Part shown: positions 40,764-49,096 of the stretch, piece by piece
How the letters are laid out: each line of letters opens with the position of its first letter
Position numbering within the stretch: position 1 is the stretch's first letter
DNA from: Variovorax boronicumulans
Lineage (GTDB): Bacteria > Pseudomonadota > Gammaproteobacteria > Burkholderiales > Burkholderiaceae_C
DNA: 64,000 bases
Direction: 5' to 3'
Assembly: GCF_019352895.1 (NCBI RefSeq)
Contig: NZ_JAAAFX010000009.1
Location: forward strand, 62,001-126,000
Program-made: the position numbers and the translations under genes
Notes under the pieces: generated by a model
The model's input: the letters and a program-made list of their open reading frames with translations, nothing else
The model's database searches: none
What the model was told of the DNA's origin: nothing

Positions 40764-42239
40764 ATGAAACTCCAGCACCCCGAACTGTTCCGCCAGCAAT
40801 GCCACATCGGCGGCCGTTGGGTTGATGCCTCCGACGGCGCGACCCTGAAAGTCACCAACCCGGCCGACGACAGCGTGCTCGGCAGCGTGCCGCGCCTGAC
40901 CGCGGCCGACGTGCGCGGCGCCATCGATGCGGCCAACGCCGCGCTGCCCGGCTGGCGCGACACCAGCGCCAAGGAGCGCTCGCGGCTGATGCGTCGCTGG
41001 TTCGACCTGTGCATGGCGCACCAGGACGACCTCGCGATGCTGCTCACGCTCGAGCAGGGCAAGCCGCTGGCCGAGGCCAAGGGCGAGATCGCCTACGGCT
41101 CGAGCTTCATCGAGTGGTTCGCCGAAGAGGCCAAGCGCGTCTACGGCGACATCATCCCGGCCGCCTCGCTCGACCGCCGCATCGTGGTGCTCAAGCAGCC
41201 CGTCGGCGTGGTCGCCGCCATCACGCCCTGGAACTTCCCCAACGCGATGATCACGCGCAAGGCCGGCGCCGCGCTCGCCGCCGGCTGCACCATCGTGATC
41301 AAGCCGGCCTCGGCCACGCCGTACTCGGCGCTGGCGCTGGCGCAGCTCGCGGCCGAGGCGGGCATTCCGGCCGGCGTGCTCAACGTGGTGACGGGTTCGG
41401 CCTCCACTGTGGGCGGCGAGCTCACCGGCTCTTCGGTGGTGCGCAAGCTCTCCTTCACCGGCTCGACCGAGGTCGGCAAGCAGCTGATGGCGCAGTGCGC
41501 GGCCACGGTCAAGAAGGTCTCGATGGAACTGGGCGGCAACGCCCCCTTCATCGTGTTCGACGACGCCGACCTCGACGCGGCCGTGGCCGGCGTGATGGCT
41601 TCGAAGTTCCGCAACGCGGGCCAGACCTGCGTGTGCGCCAACCGGATCTTCGTGCAGGCCGGCATCTGCGACCGCTTCACCGAGAAGCTGCGCCAGACCG
41701 TCGAGGCGCAGGTGGTCGGCAACGGCCTCGAGCCGGGCGTGAACCTGGGCCCGCTGATCGACGACGCGGCCGTGGCCAAGGTGCGCGAGCACATCGACGA
41801 CGCGGTGGCGCTGGGCGCGCGCATCGTCACCGGCGGCCAGGCGCATGCGCTGGGCGGGCGCTTCTTCACGCCGACCATCCTGTCGGACGTGTCGCCGAAA
41901 TCCAAGCTGATGCAGGAAGAGACCTTCGGCCCGGTGGCGCCGCTGATCCGCTTCGAGACCGACGACGAGGCCGTGGCCATGGCCAACGACACGCCCTTCG
42001 GCCTGGCCGCGTATTTCTACACCCAGGACTACGCGCGCGCATGGCAGGTGGCGGAGGCGCTGGAGGTTGGTATCGTCGGGCTCAACGAAGGGCTGATCTC
42101 GACCGAGCTCGCACCCTTCGGCGGCATCAAGGAATCGGGCGTCGGGCGCGAAGGCTCCAAGTACGGCATCGACGACTATGTCGAAATCAAGTACGTGTGC
42201 GCGGGCGGCCTCGGCCGGCCGGCGCGCGCCAAGGCATGA
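40764..42239 (+). CDS. gabD: NAD(P)-dependent succinate-semialdehyde dehydrogenase family protein
   Basis: A 491-residue aldehyde dehydrogenase of the GabD/SSADH group. Diagnostic are AITPWNFPNAMITRK, the general base in SMELGGNAPFIVFDDAD and the catalytic cysteine in FRNAGQTCVCANR. In this operon it may oxidise a tartronate, malonate or succinate semialdehyde from sugar-acid breakdown rather than serve GABA catabolism; no aminotransferase adjoins it. Confidence 0.88.
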   Translation: MKLQHPELFRQQCHIGGRWVDASDGATLKVTNPADDSVLGSVPRLTAADVRGAIDAANAALPGWRDTSAKERSRLMRRWFDLCMAHQDDLAMLLTLEQGKPLAEAKGEIAYGSSFIEWFAEEAKRVYGDIIPAASLDRRIVVLKQPVGVVAAITPWNFPNAMITRKAGAALAAGCTIVIKPASATPYSALALAQLAAEAGIPAGVLNVVTGSASTVGGELTGSSVVRKLSFTGSTEVGKQLMAQCAATVKKVSMELGGNAPFIVFDDADLDAAVAGVMASKFRNAGQTCVCANRIFVQAGICDRFTEKLRQTVEAQVVGNGLEPGVNLGPLIDDAAVAKVREHIDDAVALGARIVTGGQAHALGGRFFTPTILSDVSPKSKLMQEETFGPVAPLIRFETDDEAVAMANDTPFGLAAYFYTQDYARAWQVAEALEVGIVGLNEGLISTELAPFGGIKESGVGREGSKYGIDDYVEIKYVCAGGLGRPARAKA

Positions 42240-42271
42240 ACACAGCACTGAATTTTTCGCAGGAGAAAGCA

Positions 42272-43162
42272 ATGAACAACAAGAAGATCGGCCTGATCGG
42301 CGTCGGCATGATGGGCCACGGGATCGCCAGCAACATCGTCAAGCACGGCCATGCGCTGGCGGTGCTCGAGCACGCGGGCAACCAGCCGCTCGACACCCTC
42401 AAGGCCGCGGGCGTGACCACCTTCCAGACCGCGCGCGAACTGGCCGCGGCGGTCGACGTGCTGCTGCTGTGCGTCACCGGCTCACCCCAGGTCGAGGCGG
42501 TGCTGCTGGGCGAGAGCGGCGTGCTCCAGGGCCTGCGCAAGGGCACGGTGATCATCGACTGCTCGACCGCCATCCCGGCCTCGACCGAGCGGCTGGCCCA
42601 GGTGGTGGCCGAAGCCGGCGGCCGCTTCATGGACTCGGCCATGACGCGCACGCCCAAGGAAGCCGCCGAAGGCCGGCTCAACCTGCTGGTGGGCGCCGAC
42701 GACGCGCTGTTCGCCGAATGCCGGCCGCTGCTGGCCTGCTTCGCCGAGAACATCACGCATGCGGGCGGCGTCGGCGCCGGCCACCGCATGAAGCTGCTGC
42801 ACAACTACGTGTCGCTGGGCTCGGTCGCGCTGATCGCCGAGGCCGCGGCCTGCGCTGAACGCGCGGGCGTGGCGCCCGAGGTCTTCGTCGACGTGCTGAG
42901 CAAGGGCGGCGGCGGCGGCACCGCGCTGGAACGCCTCAAGCCCTTCCTGCTGGCCCAGGACCCGAACGGCCTGCGCTTCGCGATGTCGAACGCGCTCAAG
43001 GACATGGGCTACTACACCACGATGGCCAGCGACAGCCATTCGGCCCGCGCGATTGCCGAAGGCGTGCGCCAGACCTTCGAGGGCGCGGTGAACGGCAGCG
43101 ATCCGCAGACGCTGGTGCCGGAATTGGTCGCGGTGCTTGCCAAACGCGGCGACGGAGACTGA
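42272..43162 (+). CDS. Beta-hydroxyacid dehydrogenase family protein with atypical substrate loop
   Basis: A 296-residue NAD(P)-binding protein of the 3-hydroxyisobutyrate/tartronate-semialdehyde reductase family. It has IGLIGVGMMGHGIA at the N terminus and the catalytic Lys K174 with N178 in GAGHRMKLLHNYV. The substrate-binding loop, normally DAPVSGG, reads DSAMTRTPKEAAEG (121-134), so the substrate probably differs from the classical enzymes. AGGAG precedes the ATG by 6 nt. Last gene of the operon, followed by a repeat and a terminator. Confidence 0.88.
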   Translation: MNNKKIGLIGVGMMGHGIASNIVKHGHALAVLEHAGNQPLDTLKAAGVTTFQTARELAAAVDVLLLCVTGSPQVEAVLLGESGVLQGLRKGTVIIDCSTAIPASTERLAQVVAEAGGRFMDSAMTRTPKEAAEGRLNLLVGADDALFAECRPLLACFAENITHAGGVGAGHRMKLLHNYVSLGSVALIAEAAACAERAGVAPEVFVDVLSKGGGGGTALERLKPFLLAQDPNGLRFAMSNALKDMGYYTTMASDSHSARAIAEGVRQTFEGAVNGSDPQTLVPELVAVLAKRGDGD

Positions 43163-43262
43163 CTCTCCCCCAGGCTGCGGCGCACTGCGTGTCGCCTCCT
43201 CCCTCCCCCTTCCGGGGGCGACACCAGCGGCCCGGCAAAGCCGGTTCCGCGGTGTCCCACGA
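43163..43262. repeat. Intergenic palindromic repeat of the Comamonadaceae type
   Basis: A GC-rich repeat directly after the dehydrogenase stop. It contains inverted arms GTGTCGCC (43189-43196) and GGCGACAC (43217-43224) around a pyrimidine-rich CTCCCTCCCCC stretch, then GGCCCGGCAAAGCCGG. From memory, near-identical blocks recur between genes in Variovorax and Acidovorax. It is not coding although short frames cross it. Confidence 0.6.
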
Positions 43263-43265
43263 ACA

Positions 43266-43291
43266 AGAAAGCCGCCCTCGGGCGGCTTTCT
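43266..43291. terminator. Bidirectional terminator
   Basis: AGAAAGCCGCC-CTCG-GGCGGCTTTCT is a perfect 11-bp stem flanked by A and T residues, between the convergent dehydrogenase (stop 43162) and tctA (stop 43310). It suits intrinsic termination in both directions. Confidence 0.75.
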
Positions 43292-43309
43292 ACTTTCAGG
43301 GATGAGCGC

Positions 43310-44821
43310 CTATTCCTCTACAAAGGCCTCTTCGCGCTTGGCCTTCACCGCCGGCAGCAGCACGATCACCAGCAGCAGCAGCGCGGCCGCCAGCAGGCCC
43401 GCCGAGATCGGCCGCATGACGAACACGCTCCAGTCGCCGCGCGACAGCAGCAGCGCACGGCGCAGGTTCTCTTCCATCATCGGGCCCAGGATGAAGCCCA
43501 GCAGCAGCGGCGCGGGTTCGCACTTGAGCTTGAGGAAGGCATAGCCCACGATGCCGAAGATCGCGACCATCCAGACGTCGAAGGTGTTGTTGTTCTCCGA
43601 GTACACGCCCACCGCGCAGAACAGCACGATCGCCGGGAACAGCCACTTGTAGGGAATGGTCAGCAGCTTGATCCAGATGCCGATCATCGGCAGGTTCAGC
43701 ACGATCAGCATCAGGTTGCCGATCCACATCGAGGCGATCAGGCCCCAGAACAGTTCCGGGTTGGCGGTCATCACCTGCGGGCCCGGCTGGATGTTGTGGA
43801 TGGTCATGGCACCCACCATCAGCGCCATCACGGCGTTGGGCGGGATGCCCAGCGTCAGCAGCGGGATGAACGACGTTTGCGCACCGGCGTTGTTGGCCGA
43901 CTCGGGGCCCGCCACGCCACGGATGTTGCCCTGGCCGAAAGGCACTTCGCCCTTCTTGAGCTTCATCTTCTTCTCGATGGTGTAGGCCGCGAAGGCCGAC
44001 AGCAGCGCACCGCCGCCGGGCAGGATGCCCAGGGCCGAACCGAGGGCGGTGCCGCGCAGCACCGCGGGCGTCATGTCCTTGAAGTCCTGCTTGGTGGGCC
44101 ACAGGCCCTTCACCTTGGCGGTGAACACTTCGCGCTCGTGCTCCGGCACGGCCAGGTTGGCGATGATTTCGCCGTAGCCGAACACGCCCATGGCGATGGC
44201 GATGAAGCCGATGCCGTCGGTCAGCTCAGGGATGTCGAAGCTGTAGCGCGCCACGCCCGAGTTCACGTCGGTGCCGACCAGGCCCAGGGCCAGGCCGAAC
44301 AGGATCATGGTGATGGCCTTGAGCAGCGAGCCCGAGGCCAGCACCACGGCGCCGATCAGGCCCAGGATCATCAGCGAGAAGTATTCGGCGGGACCGAACT
44401 TGAAGGCCAGTTCGGTCAGCGGCGGCGCGAAGGCCGCGAGGATCAGCGTGCCCACGCAACCGGCGAAGAAGGAGCCCAGGCCGGCCGCAGCGAGCGCGGG
44501 CCCGGCCCTGCCTTTTCTGGCCATCTGGTAGCCGTCGATCACGGTCACCACCGAGGACGATTCGCCCGGCAGGTTGACCAGGATGGCGGTGGTGGAGCCA
44601 CCGTACTGCGCGCCGTAGTAGATGCCGGCCAGCATGATCAGCGCGGCCACGGGAGGCAGCGCGTAGGTGGCGGGCAGCAGCATCGCGATGGTCGCGACCG
44701 GGCCGATGCCGGGGAGCACGCCGATCAGCGTGCCCAGCAGGCAGCCGACGAAGGCGTAGACGAGGTTCTGCGCCGTGAAGGCGACGCCGAAACCAATCGA
44801 GAGATTCGTGATCAGGTCCAT
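43310..44821 (-). CDS. tctA: Tripartite tricarboxylate transporter large permease TctA
   Basis: A 503-residue inner-membrane permease with about twelve helices. The TctA signature GTLIGVLPGIGPVATIAMLLP is split across residues 31-51, and the second copy ALGSALGILPGGGALLSAFA follows in the other half. It follows tctB by 31 nt. It forms the Na+- or proton-coupled pore that accepts ligand from a TctC/Bug protein. The two Bug genes in this window are at 11.4 and 35.4 kb, none adjacent. Confidence 0.96.
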   Translation of the reverse strand: MDLITNLSIGFGVAFTAQNLVYAFVGCLLGTLIGVLPGIGPVATIAMLLPATYALPPVAALIMLAGIYYGAQYGGSTTAILVNLPGESSSVVTVIDGYQMARKGRAGPALAAAGLGSFFAGCVGTLILAAFAPPLTELAFKFGPAEYFSLMILGLIGAVVLASGSLLKAITMILFGLALGLVGTDVNSGVARYSFDIPELTDGIGFIAIAMGVFGYGEIIANLAVPEHEREVFTAKVKGLWPTKQDFKDMTPAVLRGTALGSALGILPGGGALLSAFAAYTIEKKMKLKKGEVPFGQGNIRGVAGPESANNAGAQTSFIPLLTLGIPPNAVMALMVGAMTIHNIQPGPQVMTANPELFWGLIASMWIGNLMLIVLNLPMIGIWIKLLTIPYKWLFPAIVLFCAVGVYSENNNTFDVWMVAIFGIVGYAFLKLKCEPAPLLLGFILGPMMEENLRRALLLSRGDWSVFVMRPISAGLLAAALLLLVIVLLPAVKAKREEAFVEE

Positions 44822-44852
44822 GAGTGCTTGTGTCTCGTTGTGGTGTGCGTGC

Positions 44853-45338
44853 TCAGCCGATGAACGTGGGCCAGACCGGGAACTGCAGCTTCAGCGCGAC
44901 CACGAAGGCGAGGTAGCTGCCGACCGCGAGGATGGTCGCCAGCACGGCGACGCCCTTGAAGCTGAACTGGTCGCCCGCAAGGCTGGCGATGAAGGTCAGC
45001 GCGTAGATCGCGACGATCAGGCCCATCGGCGGCAGGCCGATGCTCGGCAGGCCGCCCAGCAGCACGCCGAAGATCAGGTTGGCGCCGATCACGAAGCCCA
45101 GCGGTCGCCAGGCGATGCTGCCGATGGGTTCACCGTCCTCGGTCTCGATGATCAGGGCCTTGAGCGCGATCAGCGACCCCATGATGGCCATGAGGATGCC
45201 GACGATCAGCGGGAAGTAGCCCGGGCCCATGCGGGCGCCGGAGCCCACGTTGTACGTGGTGGCGCCCCAGGCGAACGCCACGCCGAAGGCGCTGAACAGC
45301 ACGCCCGAGTAGAAGTCTCTCTGACTTTTGATCTTCAA
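44853..45338 (-). CDS. tctB: Tripartite tricarboxylate transporter small subunit TctB
   Basis: A 161-residue four-helix membrane protein. KSQRDFYSGVLFSAFGVAFA and the motif GPGYFPLIVGILMAIMGS are typical TctB. The start is a TTG at 45338 with an excellent AAGGAG 6 nt upstream (45345-45350); longer frames add an arginine-rich non-family segment. No tctC lies upstream, which is unusual for tctCBA operons. Confidence 0.92.
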   Translation of the reverse strand: MKIKSQRDFYSGVLFSAFGVAFAWGATTYNVGSGARMGPGYFPLIVGILMAIMGSLIALKALIIETEDGEPIGSIAWRPLGFVIGANLIFGVLLGGLPSIGLPPMGLIVAIYALTFIASLAGDQFSFKGVAVLATILAVGSYLAFVVALKLQFPVWPTFIG

Positions 45339-45448
45339 CCTTGTCTCCTTAGATGCAATGAATCGCGACGGCGCGCGAAGGCGCCGCGACGGGCACGGGA
45401 AGTGCGCAGGCGATGGTAGGAAGACAGAGGCCGCGCGTGCATGACGAA

Positions 45449-45470
45449 CACATTGCCGTTTGGCAATGTG
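45449..45470. promoter_or_regulatory. Inverted repeat upstream of tctB
   Basis: CACATTGCC-GTTT-GGCAATGTG is a perfect 9-bp repeat about 110 nt upstream of the tctB start and 20-40 nt before the terminator of the acylase gene. A regulator site for tctBA is likely; a two-component TctD/TctE pair is not adjacent. Confidence 0.4.
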
Positions 45471-45507
45471 GGCCGTCGAAGGGGCGGGGGACGCCGAGGT
45501 GGCGTCC

Positions 45508-45544
45508 AAAAAAAAGACCGGCACGGCGGGAAGCCGTGCCGGTC
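45508..45544 (-). terminator. Rho-independent terminator of the acylase gene
   Basis: On the minus strand a perfect 12-bp stem (GACCGGCACGGC, loop TTCCC, GCCGTGCCGGTC) is followed by eight T residues (the A-run at 45508-45515 on the plus strand). It starts about 20 nt past the stop codon at 45564. This is the strongest intrinsic terminator in the window. Confidence 0.9.
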
Positions 45545-45563
45545 GCGCGGAAGGCGCAGGCGC

Positions 45564-48068
45564 CTATTCGCTCAGCGAGGTGCTGCGCAGTGCCGCGTCG
45601 CCCGCGATCTCGGCTTCGGAGAACGGCACCTTGAGCCACTGGCCCGCGCTGTAGGCCCGCGTGTAGTCGCCGTTGTGCGCAGAGGCCGGGTCGTCCGACA
45701 GCGAGAAGGTCAGGAAGGTGCGGGCGTCGACGCCGCCTTCGGGGAAGCGCACCACCTGCATGTAGCTGTTGCCGTTGGGATTGGCGTCCATGCTGTAGCC
45801 GCCCTTGTCGAGCCGGTTCTCCGAGCAGGCGATGGTGAAGTAGCCCGGGCCGCCGCAACCGCCGTACAGCGGGATCTTCTGGCCGCCGCGGGTGGCGAAC
45901 AGCACGTCGCCGCGCTGCGCGTCCAACGCATAGCCGCTGGCCTCGACGCGCGCGATGGCGGCGCCGAAAGCCTGCTGCAGGCCGGGCGCGGCCGCGATGT
46001 CGAGATCGCGCGGGGTGTTGACCGCATCCTTGGCATCGAAGGGCACCTTGTAGAGCGTGGCGGCCGGCAGCAGCGCGGCGCGATTCCAGAACTCGTCCCA
46101 CACATGGGCGCCGCGCGAAGCGACGGTGCCGGTGTTGTCCCAGTTGCGCAGCGCGGCGCAGGCCGGGCCGGTGTCGACGTCGCGGCCGATGCTCTCCTTG
46201 GTCTGCGGGTCCGTCGCGACCGTGATCTTCGGCGTGGCGCATACCAGGTCCAGCGCATCGTTCTTGAACAGCTCGGCCGTCAGCACGCGGCTGTTGAGCA
46301 CCATGCGCTGCACGATGTCGCTGGTGGCCCGGTTGCCGCCGTAGCGGTCGGTGCCCGCCAGGCGCTCCTGCGCCAGCCGGTTGCCCATGCGCGTGCGGAA
46401 GCTCACGGCCTCGATGCCGGCCGGACCCATGATGTCGGGGTAGCCGGTCAACGGCGCCTTGGGCTGGGCCAGCCAGTAGCTGTCGTTCATGTTCGACACG
46501 TAGTCGTCGCGCTGCAGGCTGGGCATGCGCGAGGCGCCGATCGCGCCTTTCTGCGCCGAGTCGGCGTCGGTCTGCCAGTCGCAGTAGCCGCGCGAGCCGT
46601 CGAAGATCGGCACCCGCGGCAGGCTGGCGCGCAGCGACAGGCCGGTGGGCGTGGTGCAGCTCGCGGTCTGGGCCGGCGACACGTTGGGCACCGCGCCGAT
46701 GTCGGCGTACCAGGCCTGGGCCGCGCCGCGGCCGACGGCCACGGTGTTGACCCAGGGAATGGCCGCTTCCTCGCGCTGGATGGCGATGAACTCGTCGAGC
46801 GACTTCGCCTGGTTCCAGCGCAGCCAGTTGCGGAAGGTGCGGTAGTTCTCGCCGTTGATGTCGCGCATCGCGAAGGCCGTGGTCTGGTTCCAGGCCAGCG
46901 CCGGGTTCAGCAGGCCGAGGTTGACCATCGGGCCGTATTCCGACTTGTAGAGCGTGCGCGTCACGGGCGACACGCCGCCGTCGTTCTGCTTGACGTTCAC
47001 CGTGATGGCGGTGGCCTGCATCTTCACGGCCACGCCGTCACGCAGGTAGCTGGTGGGGTTGCCGGATGCCAGCTTCAGTTCGAAGAAGCCGAAGCGGCGC
47101 GCGGTCGACACCGTGTGGCTCCAGGCCACGTTGTCGTTGAAGCCGATCAGCATCACCGGGATGCCGAGGAAGGAGGTGCCGCTCACGTTGAGCTGGCCCG
47201 GGATGGTGAGCTGCGCCTGGTAGAAGCGGTCGGGCCCGCGCCAGTACCAGTGTGGGTTGCCGAACAGCAGCGGGCTGCTGTCGCCGGTGGCCAGGGTGCC
47301 GAAGCCGATCATGTTGCTGCCCACGCCTTCGTGGCTGCCCACCTGAAGTTCGGGCAGCTGCATCTTCGCGGACGCGAACTGCGTTGCCGCCTTGCGCGCG
47401 CTGAGCTGCGTGGGGCCGCTCGCCGCAGGTGCGAGTGCGCCGGCGATGTGGGGCAGGAAGTTGCTGTAGCCGCCCGCGAGGTTGGCCGCGTACATGCGGC
47501 GGTAGATGTCGTCGGTGCTCACGGGCCGCACCCAGGTCTCGTTGGCGCAGGCCGCATTGGCGCCGGCCTTGGCCTTGACGTCGCGTACATAGCGGTTGTA
47601 GCCCGCGGCGAAGCCGGTCACGAGCTGCTTGAGGTTGTCGGGCTGGGCCGCGATCATCTTCTGCACCACGTCGTCGGAAATCACGTGGCGATGGAAGAAA
47701 TCGGAGTCGATGTTCTTCGGCCGGCCGATGGTGCTGCTGGCCAGCAGTTGCGCGTCGGCGCCGAAGAACTGCGAGCGCTCGCCGCGGAAGGTGAGGAAGC
47801 CGTCGGCCATGGTGCAGAGGTTGTCCTCGGCCTGCGCGTAGCCGTAGCCATAGCCCGCGCCGGCCCAGGTGTCGGCCTTGATGTGCGGCACGCCCATGGC
47901 GGTGCGGCGGATCTCGGCCTTGTAGGTGGCGGTGGGGGGCGTTCCGGGGTCGGGCGGCGGCGAGATGTCGCCGCCGCTGCCGCCGCCGCAGGCGCTGAGC
48001 AATGCGGTTGCCGCGAGCGCGACGATGGAAAGCGGCAGGGCGCCGCGCGAGGGTTGGACTCGTCTCAT
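45564..48068 (-). CDS. Penicillin-acylase family lipoprotein, acyl-homoserine-lactone acylase-like
   Basis: An 834-residue Ntn-hydrolase precursor (peptidase family S45). The lipobox LLSAC near residue 27 predicts lipoprotein export, unlike the soluble periplasmic PvdQ/QuiP. Autocleavage should occur before S251 in HEGVGSNMIGFG, giving a chain to residue 250 and a beta chain of 584 residues. Further family features are IRRTAMGVPHIKADTW at the N terminus, GNPHWYWRGP, and the oxyanion Asn region SNMNDSYW. Substrates could be N-acyl homoserine lactones or other amides. An AraC regulator lies directly upstream. Confidence 0.88.
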   Translation of the reverse strand: MRRVQPSRGALPLSIVALAATALLSACGGGSGGDISPPPDPGTPPTATYKAEIRRTAMGVPHIKADTWAGAGYGYGYAQAEDNLCTMADGFLTFRGERSQFFGADAQLLASSTIGRPKNIDSDFFHRHVISDDVVQKMIAAQPDNLKQLVTGFAAGYNRYVRDVKAKAGANAACANETWVRPVSTDDIYRRMYAANLAGGYSNFLPHIAGALAPAASGPTQLSARKAATQFASAKMQLPELQVGSHEGVGSNMIGFGTLATGDSSPLLFGNPHWYWRGPDRFYQAQLTIPGQLNVSGTSFLGIPVMLIGFNDNVAWSHTVSTARRFGFFELKLASGNPTSYLRDGVAVKMQATAITVNVKQNDGGVSPVTRTLYKSEYGPMVNLGLLNPALAWNQTTAFAMRDINGENYRTFRNWLRWNQAKSLDEFIAIQREEAAIPWVNTVAVGRGAAQAWYADIGAVPNVSPAQTASCTTPTGLSLRASLPRVPIFDGSRGYCDWQTDADSAQKGAIGASRMPSLQRDDYVSNMNDSYWLAQPKAPLTGYPDIMGPAGIEAVSFRTRMGNRLAQERLAGTDRYGGNRATSDIVQRMVLNSRVLTAELFKNDALDLVCATPKITVATDPQTKESIGRDVDTGPACAALRNWDNTGTVASRGAHVWDEFWNRAALLPAATLYKVPFDAKDAVNTPRDLDIAAAPGLQQAFGAAIARVEASGYALDAQRGDVLFATRGGQKIPLYGGCGGPGYFTIACSENRLDKGGYSMDANPNGNSYMQVVRFPEGGVDARTFLTFSLSDDPASAHNGDYTRAYSAGQWLKVPFSEAEIAGDAALRSTSLSE

Positions 48069-48180
48069 GATCTTGTGTCTCCGGTGATGGCTCTGTCATC
48101 AGAGCCATGCGCAGCTTAGGGAGACAAGGCGGCCGCGACTTGTACGGAGCCGCTGAAGTGAGGGGCTGCCGGGCCCGGAC

Positions 48181-48990
48181 TCAGGCGCAGGCGGCGGTGC
48201 GCCCCCAGGCATGCGAGGCATGCGCGTCGGCCGTCACCTGCACCTGGTTGGCGAGGAAGGACGGCGCGAGGCCGAAATAGCGCTGGAAGGTGCGGCTCAT
48301 GTGGGCCGCGTCGGTGAAGCCGCTGTTGAGCGCCACGTCGGTGAGCTTGCGAGGCCGGGTGAACTGCTGGACCGTGAGGCGCACCTTGGTCCACAGCGCA
48401 TAGCGCTTGATCGACACGCCCACCTGCGCCGCGAACAGGTGCGTGAGCCGGTCGGGCGACAGGCAGGCCAGGGCCGACAGTTCGCGCAGCGGGATCTGGC
48501 CGGCGTGGCTGCGGATGGCTTCGATCACGCGCGTCACGCGCGGATCGAGGCGCGCGGAGAGCAGCGGGCTCTCGGTGATCGACGCGATCATGCCGTTGCT
48601 CAGCGCCTGCACCCGCTCATCGGGCAGGGCGCCGTATTGCACCGGTTCGAAGTCGTCGCGCAGGCGGCCGAAGCGGCGCGCATCCAGCGGCTGGATGCCC
48701 TGGCCGCCCATGCGCGTGGCCAGCATGCGGTAGGCGTTGCCGGCCGGGTCGAGGTTGAGCGACAGCAGGCCGCAGCCTTCGACGTCGAGCCGGCGCGACA
48801 CGTGCGGCGCGATCAGCGCGGCGGTGCAGCGCACGCGCGTGCCGTCGATGCCTTCCAGCGTGAAGGGGTGTCCGCTCACCGAGGCCAGCAGGGTGGCCGA
48901 CGAGCGCGCCGTCAGGCCCGAATGAATGGCTGGCGTGACATAGAGAAAGCTGTCGTCCCACAGGTGCAGGAAGTTCGGGGGTGTGCCCAT
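48181..48990 (-). CDS. AraC-family transcriptional regulator
   Basis: A 269-residue regulator with an N-terminal effector domain (residues 1-150) and a C-terminal double helix-turn-helix (PLRELSALACLSPDRLTHLF and LTDVALNSGFTDAAHMSRTF, then FGLAPSFLANQ). It precedes the acylase gene on the same strand by 112 nt and is the likely activator of it. The effector is unknown. Confidence 0.92.
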   Translation of the reverse strand: MGTPPNFLHLWDDSFLYVTPAIHSGLTARSSATLLASVSGHPFTLEGIDGTRVRCTAALIAPHVSRRLDVEGCGLLSLNLDPAGNAYRMLATRMGGQGIQPLDARRFGRLRDDFEPVQYGALPDERVQALSNGMIASITESPLLSARLDPRVTRVIEAIRSHAGQIPLRELSALACLSPDRLTHLFAAQVGVSIKRYALWTKVRLTVQQFTRPRKLTDVALNSGFTDAAHMSRTFQRYFGLAPSFLANQVQVTADAHASHAWGRTAACA

Positions 48991-49096
48991 CCTCGTGACT
49001 CTTGTCTTGTTGTGTTGTCTCCAGCGGCGATCCTAGGGCAAGGCTGCCCGTTCGCTCAGAGGGATTCCACGCAGGCCGGCCGCCCGCCCGCCCGCC

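Noticed and set aside
43137..43544. A 135-codon frame over the repeat and terminator at 43.2 kb
   Set aside because: It translates the intergenic repeat and then runs antisense into tctA; such frames are a known mis-annotation type in this bacterial group.
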